From: Bilabrum cf. latius
Taxonomy: Eukaryota > Bigyra: Bicosoecida > Bigyra > Bicosoecida
DNA length: 64,000 bases
Reading direction: 5' to 3'
Assembly (NCBI GenBank): GCA_965178125.1
Contig: OZ237752.1
Coordinates: 496,001-560,000, forward strand
Shown here: positions 33,588 to 46,300 of the stretch, in pieces
How positions within the stretch are numbered: the stretch's first letter is position 1
How the letters are laid out: every line of letters begins with the position of its first letter
Made by a program: the position numbers and the translations under genes
Notes under the pieces: model-generated
Told to the model about the DNA's origin: nothing
Databases searched by the model: none
Seen by the model: only the letters and a program-made list of their open reading frames with translations

Positions 33588-36409
33588 ATGTCGAGTACAG
33601 ATGGGACCGCTGCGGCGGATCTAAGCGAGCACGCCATTCCATTTATAACCTTCGACGACGATGCGAAAGAGGGTGGGCAGTACAAGATCAACCCAGAGGC
33701 GATAGAATACTTGCAATCCATCAAGGAGAAAATCGCTATTGTATCCATAGCAGGTGAGTCCGCTCTTGATTCGCGCTGGATAGCTTCTGAACTCTTCGTT
33801 GCTGCCAACGGTTGCCGTGCTGAGATCGCATCCATTCCTTCGTCACTGCAGGTCTATACAGGACTGGCAAAAGCTACCTATTGAATGCGTTGATGGGAAA
33901 ACCAGCTGGCTTCACCGTTGGCCCGACCGTGAAGGCCTGCACTCAAGGCATCTGGCTGTGGGGAAAGGCGATTCCAGCGATACCCTTCGAGGGTCCCACT
34001 AATCCAACTGAGGATGGAAAGGAAGTGGACACACGCGGTTTGAAGGTTTTATTTATGGACACAGAGGGTCTTGGCAGCACGAAACGCTCGGAGACGTACG
34101 ACACGCGCGTGTTTGCCCTCGCGCTGCTCCTGTCCTCTTGCTTCGTCTACAACAGCGTGGGCACGATCGACGGTAGCGCCATTTCCAAGCTCTCGCTTGT
34201 AGTGAATCTCACAAAACACATTCATGTTAGGTCGCATGCAGGCTCCGGCAAGCCTGCGGCTCCTGGTGCGGGAGCGGGTGCCTCGTCGGGAGCTGGCAGC
34301 AGCAGCAGCAGCGGCGGCGGCGGCGGCTCGTAGCCAGTGGAGGACAGCGGCACTGAGTACAGGCACTACTTCCCGCAGTTTGTTTGGGTGGTAAGAGACT
34401 TTGGGGTGAAGCTGGAGAGGAACGGGCGGCACATTTCCAGCTCCGAGTACCTGTCCTACGCCCTGGAAGACGAGCCCGGAGTGGACGACTCGACCGAGCG
34501 GAAGAACGTGGTGCGGCGGATGCTGCGGGAATTCTTCCCCGAAAGGGACTGTGTGACAATGGTGCGGCCCATCAGCGACGAAAAGAAGCTCAACCGCCTC
34601 TTCGATGTCCCCTGGGAGGAGATCAGGCCACAGTTCAGGAAGCAGCTGGAGGGGCTCAGGAGGAAAGTGCTGGGCGGGGCCAAGCCCAAGATCCTGTTCG
34701 GGCAGGCGCTGGACGGTCCCATGCTGGCCTCTCTAGCTGAAGCGTACGTGGAGGCGCTGAACCAGCAGGGCACCCCGGTGATATCCACCGCCTGGGACAG
34801 AGTGGTGGAGGGGCAGTGCAGGGAGGCAGCGGAGAAGGGCCTCAAGGTGTACCAGGAGGCCATGAAGGCGAGCATGAGGGCGAGGGGGATGATGGGCCCG
34901 CCCGCGGGGGAGGCAGGGGGGCCCATGGGGGCGAGTGGGTCGGGCGCCACGCAAGAGGCCCTGGGGCTGGGGGGCGGGATCGTGCTGGAATCGAGCGGGA
35001 TGGAAATGGCGCACGCGGAGTGCCTGGGCGCCGCGCGCGACACGTTCCGCAAGGAGGCCGTGGATGACGTGGCTAAGGCGGGCGAGCACGAGCAGCTGCT
35101 CCTGCAGCGTGTGACCCAGCACCGGACTCGCTGCGACAGGGTGAACGAGGATAACAGCAGGGTGCTGTGCGAGGGGGCTCTGCAGTACCTGCACGAGATC
35201 GCGTCGAGGGAGCTGATGGAGGCGCTGGAGGCGCAGGGTGAGGAACAGGTAAGTCGTGGTGCTCAAGAAGACAAGGAGGAGCAAAACCAACAGCAGCATG
35301 AGGCAGATGCTGACGGCTCCGAGTCGCTCCCCGCCGCGGTGCCCGCCACCCAGGTCGCCTCTGCGTACAAGCGGGCGGTGGAGAGGCTGCAGAGGGAGTA
35401 CCTGGGGATCGGGACGCCGGGGGAACAAGTGGAGGAAAAGCAACAGGCGGATAGCTCGGCTGGATCGCAGGGAACAAAAGAGCCGTCCGGCGGAGAGCCC
35501 GCGGCGCTGCCTGCCGGTCGTGGAGCAGGCCCCCGGAAGCACTCGTGCCTCGCCGGTTACCTCGTGGAGCAAGCCCCCCGCATGCTGGGCCAGGCAGCCG
35601 ATGCCTCGAGCAGGAGGCAGGTGGAGCGGGAGAGGCACCTGCGGCGGGCACTGGAGTCGGCGAGGAGGGCGGAGGCAGCGGCCCAGGGGCGCGCGCGCGC
35701 CACGGAAGAGAGTCTGGAGAGGGAGCGGAAGGAGGGCGAGCGAGCGCTTGCGCAGGCTGCCAAGGAGGCGGCGCTGGAGCAGGAGAAGCACGGGCAGCTG
35801 GTGGCAAGCCTTTAGAAGGCACAAGCGAGCATGCAGTCCAAGTTCGAGCAGGGCATCGCCTTCGCGGAGCGGGTGCAGAAGGACTGCGAGGAGCGGGCGA
35901 GCGAGGCGGAGGCCAAAGCGAGCAAGGAGAGGGCGGGGGCGGGGGAGGCGAGGTCCGAGCTCGCGGCGGAGCTGAGGAGGAGGGGGGACAGCGCGGAGGC
36001 GCTTGCAGAGGCGCAGAAGAAGCTGCTGGAGGCGTCGGAGGCGCGGAGGCTGGCCGAGGGTTCGCTGGGCGAGGCGGTTTCGGCCAAGCAGGTGCTCGAG
36101 GAGCGGTTGCGGGGAGCGCAGGCGGAGCTGACGCGGCTTCGGGAGCAGAGCGAACTCTTGTACGACAAGGCCCGGTCGCAGAAGGAATTGCTTGGGCAGG
36201 CAATTGAGCAGAAGCAGGAGTGCGAGCTGCAGTGGGGCATGGCGAAGGCGCAGGTGGCCGAGCTGGAGTCCGAGAAGGCGGGGCTGGAAACAGACCTCGA
36301 GACGCTCGAGTCGCTCGCGCGAACCATGAAGGATGCCCTCGTTGCGCTCAGATAGGCCGGTAACCTGCAGCTGGACGAGCCAGAGCAGGAAAAATTCGAA
36401 GAGTTGTGA
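33588..36409 (+). CDS. guanylate-binding-protein-like large GTPase
   Basis: Exons 33588-33753 and 33852-36409, 907 residues; the 98-nt GT-AG intron falls inside the G1 motif, giving IVSIAG|LYRTGKSYLLNALMG once removed (unspliced, the frame ends at 33884). Further GBP features: FTVGPTVKACTQGIWLWG (switch I), VLFMDTEGLGS (G3), the conserved FALALLLSSCFVYNSVGTID, and FVWVVRDF (the RD motif used as G4 in this family). TAG codons at 34331, 35813 and 36353: the first lies between two conserved G-domain blocks and the other two in the helical C-terminal half, which is a long Glu/Ala/Arg coiled coil (RRAEAAAQGRARATEESLERERKEGE). The end LQLDEPEQEKFEEL reaches TGA at 36407-36409. GBP/atlastin-type GTPases oligomerise on membranes; no CaaX box is seen. 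Head-to-tail with DDX24, 104 bp apart. Confidence 0.85.
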
Positions 36410-36513
36410 TCGATTGTTTGGTTCCGCACGACTGCGCGGCGAATAATGGTTGCGTGCACAACCGCAGATATGTCGCACTCGATGCAGGGGCACAACATTT
36501 CGCCACAATCTTA

Positions 36514-39500
36514 ATGCCCAAAGGGCGCCAGAACCGGCGCGATGCCGGTTCGAAGCGCTCGAATAAAGTGAAATAGACAGTTTCAAGTCATGGAGCTCCA
36601 TCAGACGAGGAGGACGTGCTTGATACTTGGACATCCATCCCGTCGTTGCCTTCCCGCTCCGATGGCTTCCAAGATGTCCAGTACAAGTCGGCGAGAGCCG
36701 AGACGCAGAAATGGCAGAAAGAAGAGATAATGGATGTCAATCCAGGGCTGCAAGGCCTTGGAATGCTCTCGTTTGAGGTGCTCGACCTGACACAGGACGA
36801 GGCTCGTGCGATTACCGACGTCGACCCCGCAGCTGCAGGCCACAGGGGCTCCACGAAAGCTGAACTGAAGTCCGCAAGCTCTAGTAAGGCAAGTAGTGGT
36901 GCCTCACACGATCATTTGCCGGTATCCGGCGCTAAACGCCCGTCTCGAAGCTCTGCTGCGTCTGAAGGAACAGGTAGCTCGGCGCGCAATGCAGCCGGAA
37001 AGAAACGCAAGCGGGATAGCAGCAAACAATCAGGTTAGCGAAACGCATATGATTCTGCTGATGACAGCAGTGATGACTTGTTTGAAGCTACTGCTAAGGA
37101 GTGGGCACCGCTGCGACTGCACCCGCTGTTGATTCGAGGTCTGGCACGGCTTGGCTTCACTAGTCCGACTCCAATCCAGTTGGGCTGCGTACCTCAGGCA
37201 ACTATGAAACAAAAGGTAAGACATGTGTACCTCTGCTGCTGTTATGTTTGTGTAACTTCTGTATGGGCAATGACGATTGGAATTAACCCAGCTCGCTTGG
37301 ACATGGATTCGACACTCATGGATGAAGAGCAATCTCGTGCAATCTCACACCCGCACGTTTCGGAGCCTTTCGTATACAGAAGTTTTTTGTTTGATTGACC
37401 GTGCTTCGTACTCGTCCGTTGCGTGCAACCATCGTGGTGTGCTTCTTCGATCCCTGCTATCCCATCGCAGGATGTAGTAGCTGCCGCTGAGACTGGCAGC
37501 GGAAAGACGTTGGCGTTTGGTCTTCCCCTGCTCCACGGAATTATCGAACGCCGACTTCGTGCAGGCATGGGCGTCCTCGCGAGCGGGCAGTCGCCTCCGA
37601 CCGCGGACGAGATCGAGGCATGTGAAAGGCACGGCGGAATCGAAGGCGTGGTGCCCTACAGCAAGGGGACATCGGAGAGGAGGCGCAAGGCGGGGTGGTA
37701 CGAACCCCAAGATGCCAGGCCCCGGTGGTCTAAGCTGCCTGCGCTCGTCATGTGTCCCACGCGAGAGCTGGCCCTGCAGGTCCGAAGCCACCTGGCCGCT
37801 GCAGCGGAGGGGCTGCTCGTCCGGGTCGGTGCTGTGGTGGGCGGCCTCTCCCAGGTCAAGCAGGAACGCGTGCTGGCCCAGCGGCCGGACATTATCGTGG
37901 CCACTCCTGGCCGTCTGTGGGAGATGCACGTGCAGGGAGCGGCCTATCTCTCCGACCTGAGCAGGCTGCAGTACCTGGTGCTGGATGAAGCCGACCGCAT
38001 GGTGGACAGGGGCAGGTTCCAAGAGCTCGCTTCTCTTCTGGCAGAGGTTAATGCTCCCTCCAAGTCGTTAGAACAAACCTACGACAGCGTGCTACTCGCC
38101 ATGCAGGCCGAGAAGGCCAGCAGGGCGGCCAGCAGCGGTGCAGGGGATGATGATGATGATGGCGAAGCGGCCGGCAGCGATGCTGAGCGCGTCGAGGAGC
38201 TTGATGAAGGGGCATCAGACAGCGATGCACCCCCCGCGTCTAAGAAGAGGCGCAAGGGCAAGGCCCAGAAGAAGAAGGTCAAGTCCAAACAACAGGCCAA
38301 GACGAGACACACAGTGCTGGTGGACCCGCCCAGTGGCACACGCAGGAGGACCTTCCTGTTCAGTGCCACGCTGGCATTCGCCGCGGCAGGCACGTCGTCC
38401 GACATGGCAGAGACGCTGGTGCGGGCAAAACTGGCGGCCAGGGCGCGCGCAGACAAGCGCAGGGCCGGCACGGAGGGCGGAGGGGACCTGGTGGCAGCTC
38501 AGGAGGGCAGTCGTCAGGCGGACCGCGTTACCAAGAAAGCCAGGCGGAGGATGCTGGAGGAAGCTAGGAGGACGAGTGCCCTCGTTGGCCTGTTAAGGCA
38601 CGTGGGCGCTTCGGAACACCCGGCTATGGTCCGCGTGGCGAAAGCCAGCGAGGTCGAGGCGGCGTCTGCCTTGGCCTCGGAAGAGGCCATGGAGAGCCTG
38701 GCCAAGATCTCGCTGCGAGTGGGAGAAGATGTTATTCTCAGGGGCGAGCACGCCCTGAAGCCCCTGTCGGACCTAGTGAATGCCAGCGAGGCAGAGCAGG
38801 CACCTGCGAAGTAGTCGGCGCGGATCGCAGACAGCTCCAAGGGGACCTCGGCAGCGGCAGCCGCGGCCAAGAAGAGAACCGCAGCCTCAGCCCTCACCCT
38901 GCCATCCAGCCTGAAGCTGGCCAAGATGTCGGTAGCCGAAGACGAGAAGGACGCGGCCCTGTACTATTTCCTGAGTACTCACCCGGGAAGGACGCTCGTG
39001 TTTGTGAACCGCATCGGGCAGACGAGGCGGCTGGCGGGGCTACTGGGTCTGCTGCGCATGCCAGTGCATGCGCTGCACGCCAAGATGCAGCAGCGGCAGC
39101 GCCTCAAGAGCCTCGAGCGGTTCCAGCGTGAAGACGGGAGCGTGCTGGTGGCAACTGACGTGGCTGCTCGCGGCCTGGACATCCCCGGCGTGACACACGT
39201 GGTGCACTACGACGTGGCCATCGACCCCGAGACCTTCGTGCACCGCAGCGGGCGCACGGCAAGGGCATCCAAGGAGGGCCAAGCGCTCACCCTGGTGGAC
39301 CCGGCCTCCCACTCCCGGTACGTGAGGTGCTGTCTGGCCTGCGGGCTAGAGGGTGGCATGGACACGATGGAGGTGGACTCTAGGTTCAAGAGGCAGGTGG
39401 ACGACAGGGTGTACGCCGCGGGTCAGGTATGGAAAATCGAGTCCAAGAAAACCCGCGCGGCCACGAAGGCGTCGTGGGTCTAGCGGCAGGCGGGCGCCAT

Positions 39501-40140
39501 GGACTTGGACGTTGACGAGCTGACCGCCAAGGAGGCCGGCTTGAGCACGAGGGCCGTGGATGGAGACTCTGAGTCGGACGACGAGAGCAAGGTGATGCGC
39601 AGCAGGGAGGCAAAGAAGGAGGCGAAGGCGCTCAAACGGTGGAAGGGACAGCTGTCCCGGCTGCTGGGTGAGCGGTTTCTTCCCGCCGGCGTGTCGCAGC
39701 GCTTCGTGGCTGATGGTGCGGTGCAGGCGTCCCTCGCCGGCGCCTCATCCATGCGGCCGGGTGCAGCTGGGCCGGCCCGGGGAGGCGCGGGCGCGCAGCA
39801 GGATGGAAACGAGGACGATGAAATGCCAAGCGATGCCTCGGAGCTCGAGTGGGAGTCTGGGAGCGACGAGGACGAGGACGAAGAGGTGGACGAGCGGTCC
39901 GCGCCGTCGTCGTCAGCCTCGTCCAGCCTGGTCGCACGGCCGGCCCCTCGTTCCGGAATCGTAGCTGCGGTCGCGCCGGGGGCTGCGTCAAACGTTATCG
40001 TCTAGTCCATCCCGTCCATTGTTGCGCGGTCGGGCAAGTCAAGTCGTGTTCGCAGACTGCAGGCTGCTGCAAAGAGCGCAGCTGGTGTGGTATCTGCAAG
40101 GCGAGGCAGGAAGACTGGGAGGCTACCAGGTGCAAACTGA
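36514..40140 (+). CDS. DDX24: DEAD-box RNA helicase DDX24/MAK5
   Basis: Exons 36514-37215 and 37471-40140 (255-nt GT-AG intron), 1,123 residues, TAG at 36574, 37036, 38812, 39481 and 40003, stop TGA 40138-40140. Start MPKGRQNRRDAGSKRS resembles the basic MAK5 N-terminus, followed by QKWQKEEIMDVNPGLQGLGMLSFE, the conserved pre-helicase motif. Core: GFTSPTPIQ (Q motif), AAETGSGKT (I), PTRELALQV (Ia), ATPGRLWE, VLDEADRMVD (II), FLFSAT (III), TLVFVNRIGQTRRL (IV), VATDVAARGLDIPGVTHVVHYD (V), HRSGRTARA (VI). A long insert between motifs II and III is acidic then Lys-rich. TAG 38812 lies in the insert between the two RecA lobes, so translation must pass it to give a helicase. The C-terminus is basic (RRGRKTGRLPGAN). 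Acts in 60S ribosome assembly in yeast and animals. Confidence 0.9.
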
Positions 40141-40310
40141 ATGTGCATGCAGCCGAAACAAATTAATCTTAATGTCGATCTGTCCATCGCATAACCAAAT
40201 CAAACTGTAAGCCACCGTAATTTGTCGACCTCCAGCACAAGCACTCCTTCCTCGGGTGCAGTGCGTTTCGACCAGTTAGGACTCCGGATTCCAGGTAGGT
40301 AGCCCCCACG

Positions 40311-43300
40311 TCAGTCCATGGATCTGACGTCGAACCCAGAGTACGTGAAAGGCAGCCCGTGACTGGAGTTGCGAGTGCGTTCCGGGCTCTCGGCCTCGCT
40401 GAGGCCCTCGTCATCAACCTGCTGGGCGATTTGCTATGCCCTCTGGCCAGCAGCAGCACCAGAGCGGTCTTGCGGCTCAGCCAGATCATCGTGGGCATCG
40501 TCGCCTATCGTCACTTCCCCTTCGGACTGCCCTTCATCTGCTACCACGCCAGGAGACTCTGCCGCAGATGCGCCTCGTCCTGTCCCTGCAACAGCCGCCG
40601 TGGACTCGAGCGCGCCGCTGACTCCCTGGGGCACTTCATCATGGACGCCGCCAGAAGCGCGGTAGTGCATTGCACTTTCACCCTCTGGCACAACAGCCTC
40701 AGACACACCTTCAGGGATGGCCCCTTCTGACACACCTTCCGGCATCGCACTCTCTGACGCACCCTCCGGCATCGCGGCACCAGAAGCAAATCCGAGCCCG
40801 CCGGACAGCGGACTAGACCCCAGCTGGGGACCACCCGTCTTGTACTGCTTCCACGCATGCTAGATGACGAACGCAGCGGCTAGCTTATCGATATCATCCT
40901 GATCGTCTCCCTCGGATTCGACCCTCCACCACCGCTGGATCAGCAGCGCGGCTTCCTCGCGATCCCTCGTGGATGCAGCGGCTGGCTCAGCTGGGGGCTA
41001 CGCTGGTTGGCTGCTGGCAGCCTCTTGTTGCGGAGCACCATATTCTTCGCCTGGTCCGCTACGCTCCGAAGAGCTCTTCTCTGTAGCACCAGAGTCAGCT
41101 CCATGCTCCAATTGCGCTGGTGGTTCAGTTTGCGGAACATGACCCTGGGAGGCAGCGGCAGCCAAGTTGTTGCCAGCACCGTCGTGCTGCAGCCTAGCTT
41201 TGTACATGTTCCGGGTAACAAAGCCGCGCCCGGCGGCCTGAATCATAGTTGCGGCTTGCTACTGCTTGCGCGCTGCTTCTTCCTCCTCGGCCTACTTGCG
41301 CGCTGCTTCTTTCTCCTCGGCCTGCTTGCGCGCTGCTTCTTCCTCCTCGGCCTACTTGCGCGCTGCTTCTTTCTCCTCGGCCTGCTTGCGCGCTGCTTCC
41401 TCCTCCTCGGCCTACTTGCGCGCTGCTTCCTCCTCCTCGGCCAGCCTTCGTGCGTCATCTCGCATACTGGCCAATCTCCGTCGAGCACCCCAACCTCTTG
41501 CTGCAGCCTATATACACGTAGCGCACTCATCCCTGGCAAGACTAGCAGCCATCACCGATCGCAACTCAGCGCTCATGCGCCGCCCCTGGCTGCCCCGGTA
41601 CACGCGCTGGATCGCGCCTGCCGATGCCTCACGCTCCTGCGCAGCACACACACGAGCGCGCGCCTCCCCCATGCGACGCCGAGCCAGCCACTGACGCACC
41701 GCGCACTGAGCACGCACAGCCTGCTCTTCCCGCAGACTAGCCATGGCTGCATCTGCACGCAGACCCGCGCTCATGCGCCGCCCCTGGCTGCCCCGGTACA
41801 CGCGCTGGATCGCGCCTGCCGATGCCTCACGCTCCTGCGCAGCACGCACACGATCGCGCGCCTCACCCATGCGACGCCGAGCCAGCCACTGACGCACCGC
41901 GCACTGAGCACGCACAGCCTGCGCTTCCCGCAGACTAGCCATGGCTGCATCTGCACGCAGACCCGCGCTCATGCGCCGCCCCTGGCTGCCCCGGTACACG
42001 CGCTGGATCGCGCCTGCCGATGCCTCACGCTCCTGCGCAGCACGCACACGATCGCGCGCCTCACCCATGCGACGCCGAGCCAGCCACTGGCGCACCGCGC
42101 ACTGAGCACGCACAGCCTGCGCTTCCCGCAGACTAGCCATGGCTGCATCTGCACGCAGACCCGCGCTCATGCGCCGCCCCTGGCTGCCCCGGTACACGCG
42201 CTGGATCGCGCCTGCCGATGCCTCACGCTCCTGCGCAGCGCGCACACGATCGCGCGCCTCCCCCATGCGACGCCGAGCCAGCCACTGACGCACCGCGCAC
42301 TGAGCACGCACAGCCTGCTCTTCCCGCAGACTCGCCATGGCTGCGTCTGCACGCAGACCCGCACTCATGCGCCGCCCCTGGCTGCCCCGGTACACGCGCT
42401 GGATCGCGCCTGCCGATGCCTCACGCTCCTGCGCGGCACGCACACGATCGCGCGCCTCCCCCATGCGACGCCGAGCCAGCCACTGACGCACCGCGCACTG
42501 TGCACGCACAGCCTGCTCTTCCCGCAGACTCGCCATGGCTGCATCTGCACGCAGACCTGCACTCATGCGCCGCCCCTGGCTGCCCCGATACACGCGCTGG
42601 ATCGCGCCTGCCGATGCCTCACGCTCCTGCGCGGCACGCACACGATCGCGCGCCTCCCCCATGCGACGCCGAGCCAGCCACTGACGCACCGCGCACTGAG
42701 CACGCACAGCCTGCTCTTCCCGCAGACTCGCCATGGCTGCATCTGCACGCAGACCCGCACTCATGCGCCGCCCCTGGCTGCCCCGGTACACGCGCTGGAT
42801 CGCGCCTGCCGATGCCTCACGCTCCTGCGCAGCGCGCACACGATCGCGCGCCTCACCCATGCGACGCCGAGCCAGCCACTGGCGCACCGCGCACTGAGCA
42901 CGCACAGCCTGCGCTTCCCGCAGACTCGCCATGGCTGCGTCTGCACGCAGACCCGCACTCATGCGCCGCCCCTGGCTGCCCCGGTACACGCGCTGGATCG
43001 CGCCTGCCGATGCCTCACGCTCCTGCGCGGCACGCACACGATCGCGCGCCTCCCCCATGCGACGCCGAGCCAGCCACTGACGCACCGCGCACTGAGCACG
43101 CACAGCCTGCTCTTCCCGCAGACTCGCCATGGCTGCATCTGCACGCAGACCCGCGCTCATGCGCCGCCCCTGGCTGCCCCGGTACACGCGCTGGATCGCG
43201 CCTGCCGATGCCTCACGCTCCTGCGCAGCACGCACACGATCGCGCGCCTCACCCATGCGACGCCGAGCCAGCCACTGGCGCACCGCGCACTGAGCACGCA

Positions 43301-46300
43301 CAGCCTGCGCTTCCCGCAGACTCGCCATGGCTGCGTCTGCACGCAGACCCGCGCTCATGCGCCGCCCCTGGCTGCCCCGGTACACGCGCTGGATCGCGCC
43401 TGCCGATGCCTCACGCTCCTGCGCAGCACACACACGATCGCGCGCCTCCCCCATGCGACGCCGAGCCAGCCACTGACGCACCGCGCACTAAATAGAGGTA
43501 GCAGACGATGATTGTGCTTGGTGCAACTGCACTTTAGCTCGCTGTTCGCTCGCCTTCCGTCTTCCCAGCCATCCTCTGGTGATGGCCTGGGCAGAAACCG
43601 CCGTGCGCGTGCGCTTTTGTGCCAGCTCGGCTTGCTTCTGCCTGCGTCGCATTGCGTGCCGCACTCGTGCGCCACGCACCATAGACTGCATCCTGCACAG
43701 GCACCACATCCCATCAATCCATGCCTGGGCCCGCATGCGCCCTCTGTGTCCCCGCCATGCCTTCTAGATCTCCACAGCGCACTGATCTTCCTGCACCTGT
43801 ACCCTGGTGAGGTAGTTCTCCACCGTGCGGTGCACGTCCGGCGATGCGACCGAGGGATCCCGCGGGCGCCCGCTCCCCTCTGGGTCCGTGAGTGCCTTCC
43901 ACATCGGCGTGTAGCTGGCCGGTAGCCACGCCTCGAACTCTTTACTGACTACGACCTTGAGAGGTTTCGTCTTTGGCAGCTTGCTGGCCGACACCCTGCT
44001 GCTGGTGCTGCCAGCGGCAGAGTCTCGCCGAGATCTGGTTTTGGTGCCTCGGCGCTTGGGCCTCTCCTCCTCTTCGTCGTCTGCTGACACCTCCAGCTCT
44101 GCCGGTTCTTCTCCTGAATGGGCGATGCCGTGCAGTGAACCTCTCATTGGCTAGGTCTCTTTCCTGTCGCTGATAACAACTTTATTTGCACTGACGGCTG
44201 CGGGCACTGGCTAGACCGGGCTCGAACCATCACCAGGAGACAAGGGCCGCTGCGCGCTCGCTGAGGGCAGCTCCCGTGGCAGCTATCGAATGGGCCCGGT
44301 CACCACCGCATCAACGGTCCTTGCACCTCTATGAGCAGACCCAGTGTGCGGGTCCTCGTGACCGTCCGCAATACCGTCAGACGGTTGCGCAAGGAGGGAT
44401 GACGAGGCGAGGTAGGGCACCGCTGCATCTCGCTGTGCCTGCACCTGAAGGTTGATCCCTGTTTGTCGTGAGTGGGACTTTGACGAAGAGGATACTTTTG
44501 TCGAGCGGCTCGGACGAAACCCTCCGGTCATGCTGAGCGGGTCAGTTGTATCCAGCTTGCCACCAGCAAACGGTGACGGATGCGGGTTGAGGTGCTTCAG
44601 CTGCTTTGATATGGGCTCGTTTCCTTGCGCTTTCTCTCGAAGTCGGCGTGAAGCAGCCGCGGCTTGCAGCACTGAGGCGGGGTCGTCGTGCTTGTGCTTC
44701 CCTCCGAGTGCCTCCTCGAGGCGACTCTCCACCAGCGGGCCTCGTTTCTGCATCGATCGGGGGAGCACCTTCGTGGCCAGTCGAGAGGACAGCCCTGCGC
44801 CAGGGGCCGGCAGGGCAGGGGCAGGCAGGGCACTCAAGGAGGCAGTGGCCTCGTTCATCACACTGCGCTTGCTGTCCTGCAGGACCGATCGACGGAGCCT
44901 GCGAATGTCCTTTGGGTTGTTGAGATCGATTGGCCTCCGACGTGCTTTGGATGGCCTGCGTTTGCCAGCCGACCCGGCGGGTGCGGCAGAACGGCTCGGG
45001 ACTCTCGATTCAGCTTCTGAGTCCGAGCTGGTTGTGGCGCAGTCTGCCTCTGCCTCTTGCAGGACTCGCCGCCGCACCAAGTGGTTGTCAAACACTCGTG
45101 CGTCTGGCTTGGCTGTCGAGTCAGCCCTCCTGACACCCACCGAGTGCAACCGCTTGTCAAAGGCGTGGCCACCGCGCACCCCAGGCCTTCGCATGGGCGA
45201 CAGCTCTGTGCCTGACCCAGATACGGGCCCAGCACCAGGCGCCTTGACCTGCATGCGATCTCGGCCACGTCTGGAGAACCTCTCGGGCAGCAGCACGTCC
45301 CTTGCTGGGGGCTTGCCCAGCCGCGGGTGCCCGTGTACCATCGCTGGACTGAGGCTGGGGAAGGAGGCCATGTCCTGCTGATCCACCCGTGGAGTAACGA
45401 CGGGACTGCTACCATACTCCCCGCGCAATAGCTGCTTGGCTCGTTGCCTGGGTTGAAAGCCTGCCAGACCTGCCAGGCTCCTCTGAGAGCTGCCGTGCGG
45501 ATCGCCAGTGGGCAGCTAACGCTGTGACCCACGGACCCCCCGCACCTGTGCATCCGATACCCCGGCCCCATCACGCACTTCTTCCACGAGGTCCAGCGGA
45601 TCGACACCCTCAGGAGCGTGCACTGCCCTGTGCCTCACGCCCGACTTTCTGCCGCGGCGAGCGCTGGAGAACTTGAAGGCATCGTGTGGGGGACCTGCGC
45701 CTGAATCGCCAGTGGGGGACGCCTGTGCCACTGCCTGCGGGTCACTCGTCACACGGGACGCCCAACCACTCGCTGCTGTCGTGGCTGACCACGGTCGCGT
45801 CCTGCCCACAAGTGCTGGTGGGTGTTCCCCAGCTGCCCCTGTCCCTGCCCCTGTGCGCCTCCTCTCCGACCCTGGCCCTGGCCCCTGCCCTACAGTCTCT
45901 GACACTGCCGCCGATGAGGTGGGGCTGGGCGTGTGCCCCCTAGGGAGCGGGGACACGTCCCTTCCCCCCGACGTGTGCACTTGGAGTCCGTTCCGCCCAA
46001 CCTGCGGCATTCGTGATCGTGACGAGTGCTGCGGTGGCTCGGCGGGCGCTGCTTGCGACGCCCGGGCGGCTCGCACCCCGGAGGGATTCGTGGTGTGTGC
46101 GGCCCTTCCTATGTCCGGCAGCATGTGCTCCCTCCTTCTGAACGCCTTTTCGTCTTGCATTGCCTGCCATTCGTCCCTTTCTCTCCGCCCCCACCACGCG
46201 TCATCGTTCCGCAGCCTCCTCCTCGCCTCGCTCTCCCGCGATGCTGCAGCCACCTCGGTGCCCACGGGGCCACCCACCACGGGCACCCCGTAGGCATTCA

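Noticed and set aside
41007-43511. 834-codon plus-strand frame rich in His/Ala/Pro across the IQ array
   Set aside because: It is the mirror of the minus-strand repeat; third-position variation between units is synonymous on the minus strand (IQ protein), not on this one.
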